Shown piece after piece: positions 11,588-20,872 of a DNA stretch of 64,000 nt. The DNA lies in assembly GCA_026413225.1 (NCBI GenBank), contig CM048557.1, positions 21,492,871-21,556,870 on the forward strand, in the 5' to 3' direction. Position 1 is the stretch's first letter. The number at the start of each line of letters is the position of its first letter. The stretch comes from Otis tarda. Lineage: Eukaryota > Chordata > Aves > Otidiformes > Otididae. The notes beneath the pieces were generated by a model. The model was given only the letters and a program-made list of their open reading frames with translations, did no database searches and had not been told where the DNA came from. The position numbers and the translations under genes were made by a program.

Positions 11588-13901
11588 TTACGGTGGGGGT
11601 CTGTTACATGCCGCCTGGCCAGGAGGACAGAGCGGACGAGGTGCTCTGTAGCCAGATAGGAGCAGCCTCATGGTCACAAGCCCTGGTCCTCATGGGGGAC
11701 TTCAACCACCCTGACATCTGTTGGAAAGACAACATGGCAGGGCACAGGCAGTCCAGGAGGTTCCTGGAATGCATGGATGACAACTTCCTCCTGCAGGCGA
11801 TAGAGGAGCTGACAAGGAGGGGTGCCATGCTTGACCTTGTGCTCACCAACAGGGAGGGACTGGTGGGGGGTGTGAAACTGAAGGACAGCCTTGGCTGCAG
11901 CGACCATGACATGGTGGAGTTCAAGATCCATGGGGCAGCGAGGAAACTACATGGCAAGCTCTTTGCCCTAGACTTCAAGAAGGCGGACTTCGGCCTCTTC
12001 AGGGACCTGGTGGGCCAAGAGCCATGGGAGGCTGCCCTGGAGGGAAGAGGGGCCCAGGAAAGTTGGTCCACATTCAAGGAACACCTCCTCCAAGCTCAGC
12101 AGAGGTGCATCCCAATGAAGAACAAGTCGGGCAAAAAGGCCAGGAGGTCTGCGTGGATGAGCAAGGAGCTCCTGAACCAGCTGAAAGTGAAGAGGAAAGC
12201 CTATAGAGCGAGCTTTCCTCTAGCGGAGATGGGTAGCCTGGGAGGACTACAAAGAGGCTGTGCGAGTGGCCAGGGATTGGGTGAGGAAGGCTAAAGCCCT
12301 GACAGAATTGAATCTGGCCAGGGATATAAAAAGCAACAAGAAAAGCTTCTGTAGGTATGTAGGGGGAAAAAAGAAAGTCCAAGGAGAATATAGGCCCCCT
12401 CTGGAAGGAAACTGGTGTCCTGGTTACCCGGGACATGGAGAAGGCTGAGGTACTCAATGACTTTTTTGCCTCAGTCTTCACCGATAAGGGCTCTTGTCTC
12501 ACCACCCAAGCTGTGGAAGGCACAAGCAGGGACTGTGAGGATGAAGAACCGCCCACTGTACTTGAAGAGCAGGTTCGAGAACATCTGAGGAACTTAAAGG
12601 TGCACAAGTCCATGGAACCTGATGAGATCCATCCATGGGTCCTGAGGGAACTGGCGGATGAAGTTGCCAAGCCACTGGTCATTGTATTTGAGAAGTTGTG
12701 GTGGTCTGGTGAGGTCCCCGATGACTGGAAGAGAGGGAACATAACCCCAGTTTTTAAAAAGGGGAACAAGGAGGACCCAGGCAACTACAGGCCGGTCAGC
12801 CTCACCTCTGTGCCTGGCAAGGTCGTGGAGCAGATTCTCCTGGAAACCATGCTCAGGCACATGGAGAGCAAGGAGGTGGTTGGTGACAGCCAACATGGCT
12901 TCACCAAGGGCAGATCGTGCCTGACCAATTTGGTGGCCTTCTATGACAGGGTGACAGCATTGGTGGACAAGGGATGAGCAATGGATATCATCTACCTGGA
13001 CTTGTGCAAAGCTTTTGACACTGTCCTGCATGACATCCTTCTCTCTAAATTAGAGAGGCATGGGTTTGATGGACGGACCACTCGGTGGATAAGGAGTTGG
13101 CTGGATGGCCGCACTCAGAGAGTGGTGGTGGACGGCTCGATGTCCAAGTGGAGACCGGTCACAAGTGGAGTCCCTCAGGGGTCCGTGTTGGGCCTGACCC
13201 TGTTCAACATCTTTGGCGACATGGACAGTGGGATAGAGTGCACCACGCTGTGTGGTGCCCGTCAACAAGCTGGAAGGGAGGGATGCCATCCAGAGGGGCC
13301 TTGACAGGCTGGAGAGGTGGGCCCGTGCCAACCTCATGTAGTTCAACCAGGCCAAGTGCAAGGTCCTGCACCTGGGTTGTGGCATAAATACAGGCTGGGT
13401 GGGGAATGGATTGAGAGCAGCCCAGAGGAGAAGGACTTGGGAGTGCTGGTGGACGAGAAGTTCAACATGAGCTGGCAATGCGCCCTTGTGGCCCAGAAGG
13501 CCAACTGCATCCTGGGCTGCATCAAGAGGAGCGTGGCCAGCAGGTCGAGGGAGGTGATTCTCCCCCTCTACTCTGCTCTGGTGAGACCCCACCTGGAGTA
13601 CTGTGTCCAGTTCTGGACCCCTCAACATAAGAAGGATGTGGAGCCATTGGAGCACGTGCAGAGGAGGGCCATGAAGATAAGAGGGCTGGAGCACCTCTCT
13701 TATGAGGACAGGCTGAGAGAGTTGTGGCTGTTAAGCCTGGAGAAGAGAAGGCTCCGGGGAGACCTTATAGCGGCCTTCCAGTACCTAAAGGGGGCTTATG
13801 AGAAAGATGTGGGCAAACTTTTTAGTAGGGACTGTAGCAATAGGACAGGAAGCAATGGTTTTAAACTGAAAGAGGGTAGATTCAGACTAGATAATAGGTA
13901 A
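11588..13901 (+). pseudogene. CR1 ORF2, copy 2: endonuclease C-half plus reverse transcriptase
   Basis: The frame from about 11593 gives VLMGDFNHPDICW, MLDLVLTNREGLVGG and GCSDHDMVEFKIHG, the C-terminal part of the endonuclease. The RT follows: [54 protein letters not shown] and [18 protein letters not shown] at 12975-12977 interrupts, then [13 protein letters not shown] and GVPQGSVLG follow in the same frame. Where CR1 normally has FADD, the sequence runs straight from GIECT to LCGA, an in-frame loss of about eight codons near 13241-13245. Frameshifts occur near 13255 and 13385, and a start-like Met is a TAG at 13338-13340. The C-terminal domain ([44 protein letters not shown]) stays open to 13901. 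This RT cannot be active. Confidence 0.92.
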
Positions 13902-14104
13902 GAGAAATTTTACAGTGAGGGTGGTGGAACACTGGAACAGGTTTTCCAGAGAGGTGGTGGATGCCCCATCCCTGGAAACCATCAGGGCTAGGTAGGACAG
14001 GGCTCTGAGCAACCTGATCTGGTTGAAGATGTCCCTGCTTCTTGCAGCGGGGTTGGACTAAATGACCTTTAAAGGTTGCTTCCAACCTAAATGATTCTAT
14101 GACT
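13902..14104 (+). repeat. CR1 3' untranslated tail of the composite element
   Basis: A characteristic CR1 3' end: GGTGGTGGAACACTGGAACAG, a region on splitting and averaging of a small group of bases (TCCAACCT), and the terminal near-repeat attctatgactct. CR1 ends in this short repeat, not in poly(A). The neighbouring antisense copy at 50998-51602 is of the same general tail type. Immediately 3' the sequence returns to unique AT-rich DNA, so no remainder of copy 1 follows. Confidence 0.9.
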
Positions 14105-15730
14105 CTGCATATGTAGAATAAATGCTTTTGTGTAGAATTGCTTAGCTAAAATGTCATCTTTATTAAAGATCAGCATTTCTTTAGTTATTTTATGCTAACT
14201 TTCAAAGTGTGCCACCCTAAAAATTACCACTTTGTTTTCAAGTTGTTGTTTGCCAAATACTTTCCAGCCACTTCATTTAAATACTTAAGTATGAACTGAT
14301 CTTTCTTTTAAAAACCTGGCTGTTTATCTCTCTATTTTTTTTTTCCCTGCACCTTAAAGAGAGAGTAAATGAGTCAGACCTTTGAAATGCTTCACTCTAA
14401 AACTACTCTCCTTTTTCAAGCAGTTCTATGGATTCAAAATATGCTCCCCCAATCTTGCATTCACCATGAAAATAGCTTGATTTTTTTTTTTTTTTTTTAA
14501 TTTTGAAGTACTATTGAAGTCAAAGGGTTATTTAGTGTTGACTTTTATTCTTCTGTGCATTCTATTGTGGACTGACTGACTTGTGGATGTACTTGACTTA
14601 ATGCTGTTTTAACTCTACAAAGGCTGGGAACCATGAAAATTTTGGCAACCTTTGCTCATGCCATGTGTTTTGCTAATATGATGCTTGCTTATAAGCGGAT
14701 CAAGCTGTTTTGATGGAGACTCAATGCTGAAAGATCATGAATTCACAGTAATATTTAATGGCAAAACAGTCTTCAGAGTGATGTTGCACATGAGAGCAGA
14801 AAAAAATTCCAAAATTAAGTGGAGCTCCTCAATACCCTTATGAATGCATGAAGATTGTGCTCTGAGCTTGCTGGATCGTCTTGAGCAAACCTGTCAACCT
14901 TACTTATGGCATGAAACAAACGAATAGCAAGCAGATTCTGGGCTCCTTCAGATAGCCAGTTCCTGCAAATGATAAAACTAGGTGAGGCAGTTAGGATCTC
15001 CAGTGTGAACGTAACCATCAGTGGAGTAGGGGTAGGAATGTGTCCAGTTCTTTCAAAGTTAGGCTGGTATGGGGAGATTTATAGTTTGCTTTAAAAAAAA
15101 AAGATCCCTATGTGAATAAGTGATGCAAGTTCTTGATGTGAACTTGAATCATCTTGCAAATGGCTCTAAATGTCTCTCCATGATGTTTCCACAATCCATT
15201 TGATGAGCTCTCTAGACACGTTGAATTCAGAATTAGAGCACTGGCATTTGTATGTGGCACGTGGTCTGCTTCTGTTCTTTGTTACTTATGACCTGTACTC
15301 TGGCTTACCAACAAGCATACAAACATTTTCTTAACTGAATCAACTGAATTTCATGAGCAATGCTGCACTACTTAGGTTGAGATTCATGTGGGTGGGAAGG
15401 GGCATTATATTTTAATTCAGCAGTTAGCATAAGGTGTAAAGGAAGGGGAAGTGATGGCTGTGCAGAGATTGGGATGCAGAGCTGAGTAGAGCTAGTAGAA
15501 GGGCAAAGGGGTGTGTGGTAGGACAGTAACTTCTTTTTCCTATCAAATTTCTTTGACGCAGCTGTAGTGTGTATCACATGGGGCAGTGCTAATGGCCAGA
15601 AGGTGTTTACCACCTCTTGAATCTCTTTGAAAGATGACCTTGCAAGACTTGCATGGATTTTGATAGGATTGTGAGACTAGACTCAAAACTGTGCAGTCTG
15701 TGTATCTCGTATTCTTAATACTCTTAATAG
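14105..15730. other. Non-coding sequence, nothing recognised
   Basis: AT-rich unique sequence with a T-run near 14481-14499. No exon, repeat family or RNA gene is recognised. Confidence 0.6.
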
Positions 15731-15811
15731 GAAGAATAATGCAGGTGGCCTACGTGGATGAACAAGGAGCTTCTGGATCAACTGAAAAAACAAAAGCCAC
15801 CTGCATTCTTC
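15731..15811 (+). repeat. CR1 micro-fragment bounded by an inverted repeat
   Basis: The core 15747-15795 reads in CR1 ORF2 style as AYVDEQGASGSTEKTK in one frame and YVW/WMNKELLDQLKKQK-like in another. It aligns with the linker segment at 12150-12195 of the composite element (AWMSKELLNQLK). It is bounded on the left by gaagaataatgcaggtggc (15731-15749) and on the right by gccacctgcattcttc (15796-15811). These arms are reverse complements except for three extra bases in the left arm. A CR1 fragment this small, without its 3' tail, is unusual and suggests a rearrangement or a filler insertion. Confidence 0.6.
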
Positions 15812-18609
15812 TAGACGGAAGAATGTAGTTATTTGGTTGCTTGTTGTGCTTCATGAAATCCAGTGAGAGAGAATTATCCGTACTGCCTGAAGACTAAGAG
15901 CTGAGGAGGCTATTGTGACCACTTATAGTGGCTGGCTCTCTAGCAGGATTTTTGTCTGTTATGTGGGAGGCTTAGGTTTTATCAGAGCAGAGAATTTCAT
16001 TTCTCCATTTCACTGAGGTTAGATTTTTACAGAAATGTAACTCTGTGTACCTTGCAGAATCTGCAGGAGAGCAGAGCTGATTTGTGTTGAGACAGATCTC
16101 CCACACGGCTGTGAAAACAAGTGCACAAATTCAGAGTAACTGGGTGTAAATCTGAAGTAACTGTCATACAGATTGTTGTTCTCTCTAGGTGTTAATCTAG
16201 ATTTACATCAGAGTAACTGTGACCAGAATCTCTCAGGAATTATCTTTGCTAGACTTTAGTAGCTCACTAAATTAATTGCTAATTAACTTGAGATAGTTGA
16301 TTATTGTGGATGCTTCCCACATATTTCTTCTGTCTTATATCATAGAAGTTAAAGACAGACCTCCAATTGATCAGACCAGACCTTATCTATTCTGAATTCC
16401 TGCTTGTCAAAAGCTGTTCCCTTCAGCTAGGTACCAACACACCGAGCGCAGTCAGCAGATGTTACACCAAAGCACTACAGTCCTCAGCAATCCAAACTTA
16501 TATGCATCTGGGGCAAAATCAGCAGAGACATGACAGCCCCTACTGCCTAAGGCACTTAAAATAAGAAAGGAATTAGCTGAGGTCTTGCAGGGCAGTCCTG
16601 GGCTGCCATTCAAGGCTGGCCTTGCTGGTTTCCACAGTGGAGCAGGGCAGCATTGAGACTTCTCCTTGACATAAATGCAGTAGCCAGTGTTAAGTGGGTT
16701 CACCACTGAGATACTTAAGAAATTTGAGCTACCTTCCCTCAAAGCACTTCTTCCCTTGCATGTTAGAAAGCAATTGAATTGGTGCTTTGTTAATTCTGTA
16801 CAAAGCAGGTTCTAACATGAAGTATCTCATGGTAAAATACTAATTTGCAGCATCCAGGGCCACTGGGGGGACGGGGGAATGGCCAGAGTCACTTCTTCAA
16901 GGTCTGACAACATTGAGGCATCTGAAAATTCTGCCTCCCTCCCTTCCTCTTCAGATTTCATCATCAGTGTTACAAGAAAGGCATGCCTTTTTAGTTTGTG
17001 TTCTGTTCTGTATGGGTGAAATGAAATGAGGATGTCTGAAAGATGGGAACCGTGTGATCGTGCTGTAGTCTGGGCAAGGAAGTCTTGTGACAGCCTTACT
17101 TGAAAACTAAATTCATGTTCTGCTCCAGTTTTCCCAAGAATGGAGGCAGAGGAGTACAGTTAAAGCAAGCCAACTGAGAACCTCTAATGCCCTTGAAGAT
17201 AGTGAAAGGATCTGCGTTGGTATTGAAAGCAAAACTAAATTAGGTTTCTATTCAATAAAAGGTCCCTACTCTTAAAATAAAAATTTTGTTAGGTCGCACC
17301 AAAAGAATGTATCTAAGCAGCATGAATCTAAAATGTCACCCCTGTCTTTACAGGTGTGCTTAACAACCTTCCACTCCTTGATCTTCACTTTGGACTGGTC
17401 TGTCTCCTAACAGTTGGTAGTTTGAACTGGGAAGCACTGGTCGTACTGTCTGATGAACATGCATTGAAGATGTAAAAATACAATAAACTAGGTACTTTCT
17501 TATGCAGGCAAGAAAGATAAAGGCATTGTGCCAAGCAAATATGCGCATTAGATGACTAACAGTGCTCCCACACTGTCAGTGTGGGCAGGGAATATGCAGT
17601 GCAGCCACATATGTATCTCAGAACCATACTGAGTGCTTTTTATTCTTAATGTTTGGTTTTGTTTTTAAATAGGAGTTCAGATCCTTGAGCAGGATGTTTA
17701 TCTCCATGCACAGAAAACAATATTGGTCATAGTTTTTAATATGCAATCAAGTTTTTAAAATTACCAGCTGATGTATCTATTGTGAGTGACATCAGAATTT
17801 CAAGTAATTGCTATAACTGTTCACTAGGATAGCCCTGCATATCATATGTAATTATCTGCGTTTTCTTTTAATGACTGGAAGAAGCCTTTTGTTTTTTCCA
17901 GTGAGAATGTTGTTGGGAAGTGTTGTATGTAACTGTCCTGATTGAGGTTAGATCTCTTGATAGAATTGGTGTGAAGTTTTGACAAAAATTAGTATGCTGT
18001 AACAAAGGAGTTGAATTCCATTTGATACTTAGCCATATTCTTAAAATACACATGCAGCTACTACGGAGCTGAACATCCAGGGGAGTTTTGTAAATCCCTA
18101 TAAGCAGATTGCAACTGAACTTTGCATTTAATCAAGGAGTGGGCTTCTGCTGAAGATGGTCCCTTTTTCACTCTCCAGTGATGACTAATCCACCCCACAA
18201 ATCAGTTCGTTTTCCATCAATTCTGCAAGCTGAAGCAGCAGCCTTGTTGCTGTATAGATAGACAGGATAGGTATGATGCAATATAGGAGAGTGCGCAGGA
18301 TGAAACAAACCCCCCTCTCTCTGCAGCAGTGTAAGGTTAGATCATCCTAAATGTAACATGAAGCTAACCTTATGTGTTGGTTGTTTGGATGGTAGTCTCA
18401 TTTAAATTCCCCAAGGCATATTAAGGACCTACTGAGCTAAGAACTCTGCAAACACAGAATGAGAGACAGTCTCTTGAGCTGAATCTTAAAAAATGGAGAC
18501 ACTGGAAACCAAAGACAAAATTCCAAACCACCAAGTTACAGTTCTGTGGCCTGACAACCAGATCTTCAAGTATTCAATAGACAGACCTTGGTTGTTTCCA
18601 GAGCGTCGT
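15812..18609. other. Non-coding sequence with one short palindrome
   Basis: No exon or clear repeat is recognised. A perfect 8-bp hairpin with a 3-nt loop lies at 17567-17585 (cccacact, gtc, agtgtggg). A patch at 16341-16420 faintly recalls an ancient sauropsid repeat but is too diverged to call. Confidence 0.5.
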
Positions 18610-18810
18610 AGTTCAGCCCCGATCGGGACCAGACTACATAGTCTCTCTCTCACTCCCCCCACCCTCCACAAGAACAGGGAGAGATAATATAAGGAAAAAC
18701 GGCTCGAGGTTTGAGATAAGGACGGGGAGAAAATCCTTAAAGTTACCGTTACGGGCAAAACAGACTCGACTTGGGGAAAACTATTCATTTATTACTACAA
18801 ACAAATTTTT
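18610..18810. mobile_element. Avian LTR-retroelement-like fragment
   Basis: The patch contains gagataatataaggaaaaa, cggctcgaggtttgagataa, ggacggggag, taccgttacgggcaaaacag and actcgacttgggg. These match, in the same order, an interspersed sequence I recall as very common in bird genomes and attribute to an endogenous LTR retroelement. It also has more CpG sites than its surroundings, fitting an inserted sequence. No coding domain, primer-binding site or paired LTR is visible, so it is at best a short truncated remnant. The exact family and its orientation are not established here. Confidence 0.5.
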
Positions 18811-20729
18811 TTCCAAGTTTATCAAGCTTTTCACTGGCTTATCTCATAAGCATGCAGTATTTCAGAAAGCAGACTTCCAGAGTACAGATAGAGAAAGACG
18901 AAAGTCTTCTAACTCTTTCCAGGGTGCTCTTTTGTTGACAGTGGCAGGATCTGTCTATATCCTTTTAGCACTGAATAACTTTCTATCTGATAACAAACTA
19001 ATTTCTAAGAGTTCTAGAAGCAATGAAACTGTATTTCCCTTACAGAACTATTTAGTAGGTTGTGTAATATGGATTGGTCTCTGTTTCCTCTATTTTGATC
19101 ACTTGTTTCTTCCTTCTTGATCTCTGTGAAAGTTGGCATCTAGATTCCTCACCTCAATTACTTTACCAGCAAATATTGCTATTATGTGGAGTAGCAGTTA
19201 CAAAGGATTGTGTGGAAGGACTGGGGTGAGAGTCCACAAAGAGTCTGCATTATATATAAGCTGTGCTTTCCACTCAGCTGGTTAATTAAACTTGGTTTTC
19301 AGATCCCAAGACAGAAACCACTTATGTACACACTTTAACAACATGTTTCTGTTCCTCTGTCCCAGGAGACTTACACTGTATTCAGACTTCTCCATTCTTA
19401 AGATGGAGAAAAGGGAATATAAGGACAAAAGGTTGGACAGCTTTGTGTAGTTCTTTTTCAGGCAAATACTACTGTCTAATTTGGGGTTGTAGATGGAATG
19501 AGGGAACACACTACAAGACAGCATTGCTATAGATTGCCCAAATCACGGGTTTTTTGGAGTAGATTCTGTGTCCTTTCCAGAAGAGGGAAAACATGAACAG
19601 TAGCAATAAACCATTTTATCGTTTTGTGTTCCAGTCTCTGGATTTATGTTACTGTTCTGTAACAGTTCCTGCACCTTAACCTGCTTTGCTACTCTGTCAG
19701 TGCCAAAGTATGTATCCTGATAATTGTGTGCAGTTTTTGCTTGTGTCTGGGCAGACTATGCCACTATTTGCAGCAAGAATTAACCTGGTAGCTTAAAAAC
19801 AGGGAATTTTGCTCATACAGAGCACAAGATAAAATCACTCCTGCTTCTGTAAAGTAGTCTGAATGTGCTGCTGAGTACTTGTTACCAGAAGTTTTGCAAT
19901 TGCTTATCAACCTGTGACACATCCTCTGGAGGTTTCACACAGAGCAAAATGAAGTGCTGAAATCTTCTCTTAACTTGGAGCCTGGTTTTGCTGGCACTTA
20001 TGCACATGAGTAAGTGCTCCTGTGACTAGTTTTAGCTGTTCATGTCAGCGTAACAAAGGACACAAAAAAGTTTTAAAAGCACAGTTGTGCAGTTGTATTG
20101 CCTTTGTTGTTTAAGGTGACTAGCTTCTGTAAAACTACTCTGCCTTCAAGGTTTTCCTCATAGTCACGGGCACATGGCAGCGTATTCCTTCTACATCAGT
20201 GTAGAGTAGGTGTAAACTGCTACCAAATCTGAATATTGTTTTCACATCAGGTTTGCACTGATAATAACTGCAAGATATAAGGTAGTTATTGTATTTCTAA
20301 AGCAAATAAGGCTGTGTGCATTTTCAAAGACAGAAGTGATTCTTAACTGTCCTTGCTTTAGTGGTATTTTCTTCTGATCATTCATATGCTGTTAGAGAGA
20401 CAGGAAGATGTGGCATGATAGGCAATAGATGGGCTTATTTCCTTCAGCAGTTTAAAACTATACTTGTCCCTAAGTTACATAGTGGGGGAAAGAGGAAGCA
20501 GAGGAGAAATGCTTGAATTTAGAGGCAGTATGGAGAAAGGGATGAAGTGTGGAGTCTGGCAAGGCCCCTGTACTCATGACAGACTACAACAGAAAGAGGT
20601 AACTCTTTCTAGAAGCTACATGGACCTGGAGATACAGGCCTTGTGCTTACAACTTCAGTATTAATTCTTATTCATTTGACCTCTCTGGAACTGTCATGAT
20701 ACCAAGTTACTTGCACAGCAGTGTGTGTT
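18811..20729. other. Non-coding sequence, nothing recognised
   Basis: AT-rich unique sequence. No gene, RNA or repeat family is recognised on either strand. Confidence 0.6.
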
Positions 20730-20872
20730 AAAAAAACAAACAAACAAACAAAAAAAAAACCACAAAAAAAACAAAAAAAAACCTCCCGACAACAACAAAA
20801 AACAACCCCAAACAAAACAACAACAACAAAAAAAATCCCCAACTAACCAATCGAAAAAGCACAAACCAAAAC
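20730..20872. repeat. A/C-only low-complexity tract
   Basis: About 140 bases are almost wholly A and C on the + strand, beginning as (caaa)n units at 20735-20751 and drifting into caa and aacccc motifs. Only a handful of G or T occur (near 20785-20789 and 20835-20853). The open frame across it is simply Lys/Asn/Pro/Gln low complexity and is not a gene. Confidence 0.9.

Larger units (their letters stand above)
10056..14104 (+). mobile_element. Composite CR1 LINE, two partial copies joined head to tail
   Basis: This 4-kb element carries CR1 ORF2 motifs in order: an APE-type endonuclease start (EELEMCLQ, ITETWWDG), endonuclease core (GDF-HP-ICW, VLDLVLTN-EGLVG, GCSDH), the linker to reverse transcriptase and then, unexpectedly, part of CR1 ORF1. 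After that a second endonuclease core, a full-length but broken reverse transcriptase and a typical CR1 3' tail ending at about 14104. The two endonuclease cores (10421-10648 and 11680-11910) are clearly diverged at the protein level, so this is not a recent tandem duplication of one sequence. Stops, two frameshifts and a deleted RT active-site segment make it dead. The 5' end is truncated inside ORF2, as is common for CR1. Confidence 0.93.

Noticed and set aside
16341-16420. Possible ancient sauropsid interspersed repeat (starts atcatagaagttaaag)
   Set aside because: Similarity to the remembered consensus is too weak and patchy to call without a profile search.
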